Positions 1 through 9,300 of a stretch of 45,824 nucleotides of DNA are shown one piece after another; positions within the stretch are counted from its first letter, which is position 1; the number at the start of each line of letters is the position of its first letter. The position numbers and the translations under genes were made by a program. The notes beneath the pieces are model-generated. The model was given only the letters and a program-made list of their open reading frames with translations, was not told the origin of the DNA and did not search any database. This DNA is from Planctomycetaceae bacterium (lineage in GTDB: Bacteria > Planctomycetota > Phycisphaerae > Phycisphaerales > SM1A02), in NCBI GenBank assembly GCA_947480055.1, contig CANKBX010000003.1, positions 1 through 45,824 on the forward strand. Direction: 5' to 3'.

Positions 1-854
1 GTTTCGTTTTCACAGAACAACAACTCGTCGGACTTGTCGCAACTCAACACATACTGATCCATATGGTTTGGTGAAACAACAATGTGCCCAGGCTCTTGCA
101 TGCGCATGGCCGGCTTTGTGGCGTTGTGCACCCAACTCCAATTGTTGCGGAACCAAGCTTGTAGCAACACATGAATGTCCGCGGCTTCAGGACCTTGGTT
201 GCGAACAGTGACGCGCCACAAAATATCGTCGGGCGTGGCCTTGGCGTATTCAACCGTCACATCAAAGTGGCGCAGATCGCTGAAGGCTTCAGTGTCAAGC
301 AATTCATATTCGGGCGCATTCAGACCGCGATCGCGATTTGTGGTAATCAAGTCTTCATATGGATACGCGCGCTGCGGATATTTGTAGAGCATGCGCTGGT
401 AACTGGCGGTCGGCGTGGCGTCTTGATGCCAGTACAACTCCTTCACATCTTCGCCGTGATTGCCCTGCGAATTTGTGAGACCGAACAAGCGTTCTTTTAG
501 AATTGGATCTTTGCCGTTCCATAAACCAATGCCAAGGCAAACCCGCTGCTTTTCATCGCAGAAGCCGGCTAATCCGTCCTCGCCCCAGCGAAAGGCGCGA
601 CTGCGCGCGTGATCGTGTGGAAAATAATCCCACGCGTTGCCGTCGGCGGAATAATCTTCGCGCACGGTTCCCCATTGACGATCACTGACCCACGGACCCC
701 ACTTGCGCCAGCGATGGTCGCTCTTGTCTTCGAGCAAACGCTGACGCTCAGGATCGTTGCTTCGCTTCACTTGTAAAAATCCGTCATTGCGAAGTGTGGG
801 ATTGGGATCGGCAACAACATTTGATTTTGCGGATTTATTCGGGTCGGCGCTCAT
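1..854 (-). CDS. GH63-family glucosidase, N-terminal part (runs off the window)
   Basis: Reading the minus strand from the ATG at 854 gives 284 uninterrupted codons that run off the left edge. The protein has the hallmarks of bacterial GH63 (mannosyl-oligosaccharide-glucosidase-like) enzymes: RWRKWGPWVSDRQWGTVRED near residue 50, then DYFPHDHARSRAFRWGEDG, then WNGKDPILKERLFGLTNSQG and GNHGEDVKELYWH. The family hydrolyses terminal alpha-glucosidic linkages. Only the N-terminal substrate-groove domain is visible; the (alpha/alpha)6 barrel with the catalytic acids lies outside. No signal peptide is seen, so it is probably cytoplasmic, acting on storage or compatible-solute glucosides (inference). 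It is transcribed away from the lipoprotein gene at 912. The family call is firm, the substrate unknown. Confidence 0.88.
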   Translation of the reverse strand, partial: MSADPNKSAKSNVVADPNPTLRNDGFLQVKRSNDPERQRLLEDKSDHRWRKWGPWVSDRQWGTVREDYSADGNAWDYFPHDHARSRAFRWGEDGLAGFCDEKQRVCLGIGLWNGKDPILKERLFGLTNSQGNHGEDVKELYWHQDATPTASYQRMLYKYPQRAYPYEDLITTNRDRGLNAPEYELLDTEAFSDLRHFDVTVEYAKATPDDILWRVTVRNQGPEAADIHVLLQAWFRNNWSWVHNATKPAMRMQEPGHIVVSPNHMDQYVLSCDKSDELLFCENE

Positions 855-911
855 GGGTGTATGAGAGCATCTTTAACGCGTCTTTACAAGCAAATTGGAT
901 ACGCTGTTGGG

Positions 912-1529
912 ATGAATTTTGTGGCGAAAATATTTATTTCAAGGAATACAAATCGATTCACGGCGACTTGCATGATTGTTATTACAGCAGCGTGGAATTT
1001 TGGTTGCGTGACAACAACCACGCCCGTGAATGAAGATCAGTGGTTGCCCAGGCGTGATGCTCCCACCGCGGTGAAGCAAAATGCGAAGTCAGATGAGAAG
1101 TCAGATGCGAAGTCGGGCGCATTGCCAAACGATAAGCCTCGGGCGCAAGCATCAACCGAACCAGTGGTGAAACCGTGGGATATGCCCGCGGTTTCCGCGA
1201 CTAAGTCGGATTTAACTCAGCCGAGCTCGCAACAAATGCGGCAGTGTTTAGAGGGCGCGACTTGGATCAAACTTGATGAGAACGGCACGCGCCGGCGAAG
1301 TTTGAAATTAAATGCGGACGGAACATTTGTCGCCAAATCCGACGGCGAAAGTGGCGAGTTACCGGCATTCACTGGATTACTGGTGCAAGCGAAAGGCCAA
1401 TGGTCGGTCAAGGAAAATGAGTTGAGATTGCTTCCGCATGCGGGCGATCCAGTTGTGGTGCAACTGCAATGGCTTGGTGACAAGCGCTTGGTCATGATGA
1501 ACGGCGAGTCGTGGATGCGAAGCCAGTGA
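912..1529 (+). CDS. Putative lipoprotein, function unknown
   Basis: The frame opens at 861, but a start at 912 gives a more natural export signal: a short N-region with Lys and Arg, a hydrophobic stretch MIVITAAW, then NFGC as a weak lipobox (Cys at about residue 32). ATG 972 is also possible. A low-complexity linker with repeated K-S-D/A motifs and several prolines follows (about residues 50-110). The C-terminal 95 residues look like a small beta-rich domain with a motif pattern (LNADGTF, GQWSVKENELRL) seen in lipocalin-like or META-like folds that describe how a value departs from a baseline; that resemblance is only structural intuition. No enzyme motif is recognised. It is divergent from the GH63 gene, so their promoters must share 855-911 or the region just downstream. 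Confidence 0.6.
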   Translation: MNFVAKIFISRNTNRFTATCMIVITAAWNFGCVTTTTPVNEDQWLPRRDAPTAVKQNAKSDEKSDAKSGALPNDKPRAQASTEPVVKPWDMPAVSATKSDLTQPSSQQMRQCLEGATWIKLDENGTRRRSLKLNADGTFVAKSDGESGELPAFTGLLVQAKGQWSVKENELRLLPHAGDPVVVQLQWLGDKRLVMMNGESWMRSQ

Positions 1530-1570
1530 GGCGAATTATGAAATGTAGAAGTACAAGTTGCCCGAAAGAC

Positions 1571-2545
1571 TTAGCCTTCATCGGCGCGCATGATTGCAAT
1601 CTCTTGGCGCATTTGATCAAGCACGCGCATCTTTGCGTGCCGAATAGAAGCTTCGCTCATATCTAAATCTTTCGCGACGCTGGCAACTGGTTCGCCGCGA
1701 ACGCCGTAGCGCTCAAATGCCTCGAGCGTTTTGGGTTGGATATTTGTCTTCACTTTTTCCAAGGCGCGGCGCAACAAATGCTCCGTCCATTCACGATCCC
1801 ACGCCGCGTTTAATTCGCTTTCACCCGCCGGCGGATCATAAGATTCTGGCAAGCCAACGATGGGACGCTTGCGACGATAGCGATCACGGATGGCGTTGAG
1901 CGTGATGCGCTTGAGATAGCCGCGGAAGCGGCCCTTTGCGGGGTCATATTCAAAAACCCGGGACTGCTTGAAAAATCCAAGCATGACGTCTTGCAGAATG
2001 TCGTCCACTTCTTGTGGCTTTGCGCCGGCGTTGCGGGCGAACCCCGCGATCACGGAGCCATACATTTTTGAGAAATCATTCCAACCAACTTGGCGATCAA
2101 GCGTTCCATCGGCGCGCAGACGCAACAACATGGATGCGCTGGTTTGATACGGATCTTTGGAATCAGTTGGTGGCGGCGGAAGTTCTGGAATTTCCTGTTC
2201 GCCATCGCCATCATCTTCATCGGTGGTTGTGCGCGCGATAAATGTCCACGGCCCAATGGCGAGCACATCGCGGTCATGTAATTCCATTTTTTCATTTGGC
2301 TCAAGGCGCACGCCATTCAATAAAGTTCCCAGTGAACTTGTGGCGTCCTCAATGGTCGCGCCAGCGCGATCGATCCGCAGAACCGCGTGTCGACGCGAGA
2401 CAGATTCATCTTCTAGCACCAAACCAGAATCGGTTGCGCGGCCAATGATGCAAGTGGAATTTCCCTCTATACGAACACCGGGACAGGCTGGGCCGCTCGC
2501 CCGAATGAGCGAAAGAAATTTATTTGTTTTTGGGAGGGGCGCCAT
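1571..2545 (-). CDS. FHA-domain / ECF-type sigma-70 fusion protein
   Basis: 324 aa. Residues 25-105 form a forkhead-associated domain with G35-R36, the S50-R-R-H53 phosphothreonine-binding motif and N77-G78. An acidic, proline-rich linker (about 108-135) leads to sigma region 2 (about 155-225: DDILQDVMLGFF, then GRFRGYLKRI and NAIRDRYRRKR) and a region-4 helix-turn-helix (about 262-316: VASVAKDLDMSEASIRHAK). Sigma-70 ECF factors direct RNA polymerase to particular promoters; FHA domains dock on phosphothreonine peptides. The gene lies 51 bp downstream of a Ser/Thr kinase on the same strand and no anti-sigma factor is next to it. Control by kinase phosphorylation is therefore a reasonable inference. 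Domain calls are firm; the regulatory link is inferred. Confidence 0.9.
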   Translation of the reverse strand: MAPLPKTNKFLSLIRASGPACPGVRIEGNSTCIIGRATDSGLVLEDESVSRRHAVLRIDRAGATIEDATSSLGTLLNGVRLEPNEKMELHDRDVLAIGPWTFIARTTTDEDDGDGEQEIPELPPPPTDSKDPYQTSASMLLRLRADGTLDRQVGWNDFSKMYGSVIAGFARNAGAKPQEVDDILQDVMLGFFKQSRVFEYDPAKGRFRGYLKRITLNAIRDRYRRKRPIVGLPESYDPPAGESELNAAWDREWTEHLLRRALEKVKTNIQPKTLEAFERYGVRGEPVASVAKDLDMSEASIRHAKMRVLDQMRQEIAIMRADEG

Positions 2546-2596
2546 GGTGAAGTGTGAATAGTGACCGCAAATCGGCGACCATGCAAGCCAACATTT

Positions 2597-4423
2597 TTAT
2601 TGATTGGCGGACGTGTTGGCGGGCGTCACGCTTTGGCTGGTTGAAAGCGTTCGGAACAAAGAACTTATTTTTTTTGATAGTTTTTCATTGAGTTCCGGGG
2701 CATCTTCCAGCGCGGTTTGTGCTTTATTAAGAAATGACACAGCATCAGAATTTTTGCCTTCTGCCGCTGAAATACGCGCCAATTCTAAATATGCCCGCGC
2801 AAGGTCGTCGGTGTCGGCTGGCGATTCAGACAAAAATTCCCGGCGGGCCTTGTCGGCGTTGCGGCGCGCATCAATGAACGAACCATCCGCGCGAAGCGAT
2901 CCAGCAAGAAGCAGTTCCGTTTCCGCAAGTAGGCGCGTTTGATCATTTGATTGAAGAAGTTCAATGGCTCGCGAAAATTCCTGGGCGGCAAGGTCGTTGC
3001 GATTTTGCGAAATCCACAAGTGACCCATGGACGCACGCACGCGCGCCTCCATGATTGGATCGTTGTTCAAGCGAAGTCCGGCAAGTCGGCTGGCCTCCGC
3101 CAAAATGTCCGCCGAGGTTCGTGGGGTCGCGGCCGGTTTAGAAATAATTTCAGTAAGCAACTCCGTTATGAGAATGGTGGCGTCGTTGGCGCCTTGCGAA
3201 GCAATTTCGGCGCGATCTTTTGCCGCCAAGGCCATGGCGCGCTGTGAACGCGCGTTTAAGAAACTCGCAGTCAAGGCAAGAATGGCGATCAACGCAAGAG
3301 AGACGGCGAGTGGGTGGTGACTCATCGCGCGCTTCAGTCTTCGCGGCGGCGTGTCGGGGCGCGCATGCACGGATTCGCCGCGGCGGAAACGCTCCAGATC
3401 TTGCGCAAGAGTGAGCGCGGAGTCGTAGCGGCGGCGCGGATCGCGGCAAAGACAGCGCGAGATGATGGCGTTGAGATCTCCGCGCAATTCAGAAATAATA
3501 TGAGCGGGAGTTGTGGATCGATTTTGCGCGGCCAATTTCTTTTCCGCATCGGGAAGTTTTTTAAACAACTCATGAGCCGCGCGGGTGTCATCATCATCGG
3601 GCAAACAGTCGGTGAGAAGCCGCAGCATGACCGCGCCAAGCGAGTAAATATCCATGCGGGAATTCGCCTCCCCGGTGCGTAGATTTCGCGCTTCGGGCGC
3701 CATGAAAGTTGGAGTGCCAACCAAAGCACCCGCGCGTTCATCGGGATTCGTAGGATCAAACGCGGCGCGCGCAACTCCGAAATCAATCACTTTCACAACC
3801 GCTTCATCGGCATCAAGAGAAACAAGAATGTTGGAGGGCTTGAGATCGCGGTGAATCACGCCGCGTTGATGGGCGTGATGAACCGCGCGGCAAACTTGCG
3901 CCATGAGATCCATTCGTTGACCAAGTGAATGACCTGCGACATCACAAGCTTGTGTGATTGGAGAACCCGCGGCCAATTCCATCGCGAACCACGGACGACC
4001 ATCGGCTGATTCACCGGCCTCGAAAATTTTGATCAAGCCAGGATGATCAAGAAGCGCGACAACGTGGCGCTCGCTCTCAAAGCGCGCGCGACTTGATGCG
4101 TCAAGGCGATCGGGTCGAAGAATTTTAAACGCCACAGAGCGGCGCAGTGGTTCATCTTGTTCCGCAAGCCACACAATTCCAAAGCCGCCCTCACCAAGCA
4201 CGCTGCGAAGGTGATACGGACCAATGCAAATTTCCGGTTTGATTTCTGTTTGCCCCAAAACGCTTTGCGGCGCGTTGCCCGCGGTGGGCAGCAATTCCAA
4301 AGCCTTGTTCAGCGTGGAGCGGTTGCCGTGAAGCAACTCGCGCAAAGCGGCCGCGCGGCGAGATGCGGGTAGCGAAAGCACCTTTCGAATCGCTTCTTCT
4401 GCTGTAATAGCCGGCAACGTCAT
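2597..4423 (-). CDS. Membrane Ser/Thr protein kinase with C-terminal TPR region
   Basis: 608 aa from the ATG at 4423. The frame stays open upstream to 4768, but that part is antisense to the dehydrogenase at 4463 and has no kinase features. All catalytic elements of a Hanks-type kinase are present: Gly-rich loop GEGGFGIV (77-84), VAFK with the ATP lysine K100, catalytic loop HRDLKPSN (191-198), DFG (214-216) and APE (242-244). One membrane segment follows (about 371-390), and residues about 440-580 carry TPR-like helical pairs that would lie outside the cytoplasmic membrane. Planctomycetes encode many kinases of this layout. The gene is probably co-transcribed with the FHA-sigma gene 51 bp downstream. 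The input signal and substrate are not evident. Confidence 0.93.
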   Translation of the reverse strand: MTLPAITAEEAIRKVLSLPASRRAAALRELLHGNRSTLNKALELLPTAGNAPQSVLGQTEIKPEICIGPYHLRSVLGEGGFGIVWLAEQDEPLRRSVAFKILRPDRLDASSRARFESERHVVALLDHPGLIKIFEAGESADGRPWFAMELAAGSPITQACDVAGHSLGQRMDLMAQVCRAVHHAHQRGVIHRDLKPSNILVSLDADEAVVKVIDFGVARAAFDPTNPDERAGALVGTPTFMAPEARNLRTGEANSRMDIYSLGAVMLRLLTDCLPDDDDTRAAHELFKKLPDAEKKLAAQNRSTTPAHIISELRGDLNAIISRCLCRDPRRRYDSALTLAQDLERFRRGESVHARPDTPPRRLKRAMSHHPLAVSLALIAILALTASFLNARSQRAMALAAKDRAEIASQGANDATILITELLTEIISKPAATPRTSADILAEASRLAGLRLNNDPIMEARVRASMGHLWISQNRNDLAAQEFSRAIELLQSNDQTRLLAETELLLAGSLRADGSFIDARRNADKARREFLSESPADTDDLARAYLELARISAAEGKNSDAVSFLNKAQTALEDAPELNEKLSKKISSLFRTLSTSQSVTPANTSANQ

Positions 4424-4462
4424 GCGAGCATGGTAAGCATTACGGCGGTTACCTTTAAGCGT

Positions 4463-5299
4463 ATGGACAACTTTTCTTTGCAAGGAAAAACCGCGCTGGT
4501 GTGCGGGGCGACACAGGGAATTGGTTACGCGACGGCGCAGGCGCTGGCCGCGGCGGGAGCCAGGGTGATTCTTTGTGGACGCAATGATGAAGGTCTTGCA
4601 AAGGCGCTTGAAGAATTGCCCAAGGTGAACCAAGTTGCGCGTGGCGTGAATACAAATGCTGAGTCGGTGACCACGTATCAACACGAAATTATGTTGGTGG
4701 ACCACGCAAATCCTGTGGCGGTGGAGAAAGCTGCCGACGCATTGGTGGCGCGAATCGGCGCGGTGCATATTTTGGTTGTGAACACAGGCGCGCCGGAAGC
4801 GGGATATTTAATAGACGCGTCAACGGATGAAATTGACAAGTGCGTTGCGCAACTTTTATCCGCCGCGCACAAGTTAGCGCAAGTGTGCGCGCCGGTCATG
4901 CGCGCGGCGAAATATGGACGGATTATTGTCGTGGGCAGCACAAGTATTGAGCGGCCAATTCGTGGTCATGGAGTGAGCAATGTCGCGCGCGCGGCCATGG
5001 CCAATTGGACCCGCACGCTTGCGGGAGAACTTGGTGGATTTGCAATTACGGCGAACTTGATCATGCCAGGACCAACGCGTACGCAACGACTTGAGTCCAT
5101 CATTGCTGGGCGCGCCAAGCGTTCAGGTAGTTCTGTTGAGGAAGTGGAGGCGTCGATGATCGGAAAAATTCCTACGGGTCGGTTTGCATCGCCACAAGAA
5201 ATTGCCGCGGTGATTGCGTTTATCGCTTCGCCCGCGGCGGCGTATGTGAACGGCGCGTTGATTGCGGTTGATGGCGGAATGTTGTGCATGCAGAGTTGA
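4463..5299 (+). CDS. SDR-family oxidoreductase with non-canonical active site
   Basis: 278 aa from ATG 4463; an in-frame ATG at 4430 is less likely. It is a Rossmann-fold short-chain dehydrogenase, with the dinucleotide motif CGATQGIG (14-21), NTG in place of NAG (107-109), the catalytic-strand serines GSTS (158-161), and the PG motif (LIMPGPTRT) after strand 6. The usual Tyr-x3-Lys pair is replaced by Ser172-x3-Arg176 (VSNVARAAM). A subgroup annotated as FabG-like or generic SDR is known with SN-x-x-R at this place, so this is probably a real lineage rather than a sequencing fault. The C-terminal cofactor-side motif (NGALIAVDGG) is typical. The gene starts 39 bp from the divergent kinase. 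Substrate unknown; oxidoreductase activity is not assured without Tyr/Lys. Confidence 0.85.
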   Translation: MDNFSLQGKTALVCGATQGIGYATAQALAAAGARVILCGRNDEGLAKALEELPKVNQVARGVNTNAESVTTYQHEIMLVDHANPVAVEKAADALVARIGAVHILVVNTGAPEAGYLIDASTDEIDKCVAQLLSAAHKLAQVCAPVMRAAKYGRIIVVGSTSIERPIRGHGVSNVARAAMANWTRTLAGELGGFAITANLIMPGPTRTQRLESIIAGRAKRSGSSVEEVEASMIGKIPTGRFASPQEIAAVIAFIASPAAAYVNGALIAVDGGMLCMQS

Positions 5300-5327
5300 A
5301 CCCGAGCAAGAGCGTTACCATGATCGC

Positions 5328-6242
5328 GTGAAAAACATTCCTCCAAACTTTAAAACCATTTTTAAATTATCAATACAAATTGCCGCGTGCGCGGGAGTTT
5401 TATGCGGATGTGTCGCGGCGGCGCGCAAGATTGGCTCCAACGCCAACAATTCGGATTCAAGCGCGGCAACTTCACATGACACGTCCACCACGGCGTTGCG
5501 TTGGTCTGGCTCGTTCATGAATTCCAGCGGAACTTCTGGCGGGCAAGCGCGCTTTGTGATCGAGCAATCGGGGCGTGTGCGCGGAAGCATGACCGACACC
5601 GTGTGGTCGCAAGCAAATCCAACTGTGCCGCCGCGCGTCGCAACAGTTTCAGGCTTGTTGGGTCCAGGCGATGACATTGGTTTGACCGTGACGTGGACCG
5701 GCGGCTCGTATTTTTCATATGCGGGAACGTGGTCGCATCCAACAGCAGGTTCGCTGGGCGCAAATTTGAAAGCGACCACAACCAACGGCCAAAGCCAAGT
5801 CGATCAAATCACACTCGCTTTGCATGAGCAAGGAATTCCAGGTACGCCGCCGTATGGCGTTGCTCAAAAAACTGTCATGCCAGATTTTCAGAAACAGTGG
5901 ACTGGAACATGGACGGTGAATTGGTTCGACGGAGGCGCGGATTGGGGCACGGGCACGATTCGCGTTACGTCGGACGGCGCAATGAGCGGCGCGTTGGTGG
6001 ATGACGGATTTAATTCAACCGAATGGAATAAGTCTATTTCCGCGGCATTTGCAGGCAAAATCGCACCCGATGGAAGCACATCGGCGACAGTGACTTGGTC
6101 GGACACCAGACCAGTGTGGCCAGTGGCGGGCAAAGCATATTTTGTTGATCCAGAAAAGTTTCAATTGAACTTCACGCCGGCGACCAATGCCGCAACGCCG
6201 GCAAATTCAATCACTATGACATTCATGCGCGGTCATGGTTGA
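5328..6242 (+). CDS. Secreted lipoprotein of unknown function
   Basis: The chosen start is GTG 5328, 28 bp after the dehydrogenase stop. It gives a 304-aa protein with a proper lipoprotein signal: KNIPPNFKTIFK, a hydrophobic stretch, and the lipobox LCGC with Cys28. The frame extends back to 5262, but that would overlap the dehydrogenase and bury the signal. The mature protein is rich in Gly, Thr, Ser and Trp and shows two similar beta-rich segments, each with a W-x-G or W-T-G-T-W pattern (around residues 60-160 and 190-290), suggesting an internally duplicated beta-sandwich or beta-barrel. No catalytic motif is recognised. Likely co-transcribed with the dehydrogenase; convergent with the large cytochrome gene. 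Confidence 0.7.
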   Translation: MKNIPPNFKTIFKLSIQIAACAGVLCGCVAAARKIGSNANNSDSSAATSHDTSTTALRWSGSFMNSSGTSGGQARFVIEQSGRVRGSMTDTVWSQANPTVPPRVATVSGLLGPGDDIGLTVTWTGGSYFSYAGTWSHPTAGSLGANLKATTTNGQSQVDQITLALHEQGIPGTPPYGVAQKTVMPDFQKQWTGTWTVNWFDGGADWGTGTIRVTSDGAMSGALVDDGFNSTEWNKSISAAFAGKIAPDGSTSATVTWSDTRPVWPVAGKAYFVDPEKFQLNFTPATNAATPANSITMTFMRGHG

Positions 6243-6356
6243 TGAATGAGTTGGTGGTGATGCGCGTGGCGATTGAATTGTTGAGTGCGGTCGAATTTTT
6301 TATTTAAGCAATGTGTCAAGTTGTGTGAAACGCTCGTGTTGTTTGAGCGACAAAAT

Positions 6357-9300
6357 TTATGGCGCGTTCTTGGGTTGCAGTGTGGACAAATAAGCCACCA
6401 CGTCGCGCAACTCGCGCGGTGAAAGCAACACGCTCATGGTTGGCATGGCGCTCACGGGACCAAATCCCGCCGCAAGTTTTGCATTTGGTTGCACCAAACT
6501 TTCAAGCAAGCCGCGGCGGTCATATCGCGTGGCAACACCTTCAAGCGATGGGCCCGCGTGTCCGCCACCGCCGGCAATAGCGTGGCAGCGCAAGCATTGC
6601 GAGGCGGAGTTTGCGGCGACAATGCGCTGACCTTGCTCCGCGTTGCCGCCTTCAACGCACGCGTTGAATATTGGAAATGGATCGGGACTTGCGAAATTTT
6701 TCTTCCAGTCTGCGAGCGATTGTGCAAACTCCGGCTCTTGGCGTGCTTCGCATGCCTGAATTATTTCTAATTGCAAAGGCGCGGAAAGAGTTCCTTGCGC
6801 GAGTTGCTGCGCGAGTGGTTTGAGCGCGTTGGCCGCGGCAATATCTTGCATTGAAGCGAGCGCGGTAATGGCTTCTTGTTGCTCAATGATTTCGCCGTGA
6901 AGAATTGCCTGCTGTAAAAGTGCAATGGCTTTCGCGGGATTTTCTTTTGCAAACACGCTACGCGCCGCCGCACGCAACTTTGGATTCTGCGACATCAATG
7001 CAGCATCAACCGCGTTGGCCAGTTGAGGATTGTGTTCCTGCGCAAGTAGCCGCAAACAACTGGCGCGTTCGCCGGCGTTTGCATTTGTATCCAGCGCGGT
7101 GCGCAGTGCGGCCGCGGAATCAAGTTCAACGCCAACCTTGCCAGCAAGCTCACGCGCTTTGCCACGCAATTCCTCGTCTGGTGAATTCTGAGCCAACGCG
7201 GGCAAAGACAACATCAATGCGCGCTTCCAGATTTTTTCATCGCGAGTCTTGGCGTCGATATCAATCACGCGTCCATGCACGGGTTCGCGCGCGCCGGGCG
7301 CCGACCATTCCGCAAGTGCTTCAAACGCAAGCATGCGCGCCGCCGGGGAAATAAGAGTGCTTTGGGAAAGTTCAGCAAGGCGATTCACCGCGGCGGCGTC
7401 AGCCAACAATCGATTGGTCGCAATAATGCGCCGCAATAGCGGCAATGTGCGAGGATCTTGTTGCGTGAACGCACCAACATTTGTCTGGGAACTATTTGCG
7501 TGATCGCAAAATCGCTCGCCAAGCGTCGCCAACATTTGTATTTGTGATTCAATGTTCAAGTCGTAAATAGCGCGCGCCGCTTCAAGCGCAATGGTGGCGT
7601 CGGAATCAAAGAGCAAGCGGCCAATTGCAGGATCACGCATTTGCCGAAGCGCCAGCAACGCGCCCAAGCGCACCTGCGGAAATTGATCCGCGGCCATGAT
7701 TTCTAGTTTTGCGCGATCACCAATGCGAGCAAGCGCCGTTGTGGCGGCTTGTCGTAGCCACGGATCGGCGTTGTCATTTTCCCAAAGCACCGCGGTGAGA
7801 TTTGCAATTGCATCCTTGTCTTGCAAGCGACCGAGTGCTGCGCAGGCGTACGCGCGTGCGCGCGGATTTTCATCCAGCGTCATTGCGCGAATTAGATCAA
7901 GCGACTTCAGGCAGCGCGAATCACCCAACGCGCGTGTGGCTTGAGCCTTCAACTCTGAATTTGGATCTGCCGCGAGTTGCATCAGTTCATCACACGCCTT
8001 GTCGCCGGCGGGCGTTGCACTAAATTTCCGCGCCACCACACCAAGCGCCCACAATCCATGCAGACGCGCGCGTTCTGGTGTTTCAAAATTATGCGTAAGC
8101 GCAATAAGCGAATCAATCGCCGCGCCACCACGCGCCGCCAACTCCAAGTGCGCGCCCTGGCGCACACGGCGATCCGCATGATCAAGCCACGCCAGTAAAT
8201 CACTTGTGTCAGCGTCACGAAACCCTTTTTTCAAAATGTTCGCGCCACCCGCAGCCTTCGCCTTTTCCAATGATTCTGGCTGCCAAATGCGATATAAACG
8301 ACCCGTGCCATCGCTCGTCCAACCATCAAACCAATCGGTCACCCACATGCAACCGTCGGTGCCAAAGTCAACGTCCGTGGGCAACACCTCGCGCAAAAAA
8401 ACCTCCGCGTCTTTTATTTCATAGCCCGCGCCCTTAGGCTCAAGTTTGAAAGACCAAATTTGGCTGTACGCGTCTCCACCAAGAAAATCACATACGAACA
8501 TTGCGCCGTTGTATTTTTCTGGAAAGCCAACGCCGGGGTAACTCACAAGACCCGAAGGACCATCGGTGAGATGCGCGACCGGCGGAGTGATCCACGCGGG
8601 TTGCACAACATCAGTTGGATCAAACATGAACCACTCGTGCTCTTGATCCCACGCCCCGCGCTTGTTGGGGCCCTCCAAAGTTTGATAGTGCATTTCCCAC
8701 CCCACATCTCCACCATCGGGAAGATATTCCACGCGCGCTTTGTCGCCGCCGTCGGAGTTGTTGTCAACGGTGAATAGATCGCCAAGGTCATTGAACGCGA
8801 GTTCCTGCGGATTGCGCAGTCCACGAAAGACAACTTCAAGATTTGAGCCATCAAGTTCACAGCGAAATACGGCTCCGCGCGCTGCGTCTTGCAGCACCGC
8901 GCCCTCTTTTGTGCGAACGTTGTAGCCGCGATCACCAATGCTCCAGTACAAGCGGCCATCCATTCCTAGAACAAGCCCGTGCATGTCGTGGCCGCGCAAG
9001 CTTGTTTTCACACCAAAGCCCGTGAACATTTTCTCGCGCACCTCGGCCACGCCGTCACTATCTTTGTCTTGAAAGCGCCACAAGTTTGGAATGCAAGTCA
9101 CAAACACACTGTCGCCAACCTGCAACGCGCCGGCCGCGGTTCCATCAAGTGGCTCACGCAACTCGCCAGAAAAATTCACCGCGGTGTCAGCAACGCCATC
9201 ACCGTTTGTATCCGTGACATGTTTCACGCGGTCGGCATACTTGGTGTACCAATCCATGCCGTTCACGCGCTTGTCCGCGTACTTGGCGTAAATCGCCAAG

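Noticed and set aside
4424-4768. N-terminal extension of the Ser/Thr kinase
   Set aside because: The segment is basic, has no family features and is antisense to the dehydrogenase at 4463.
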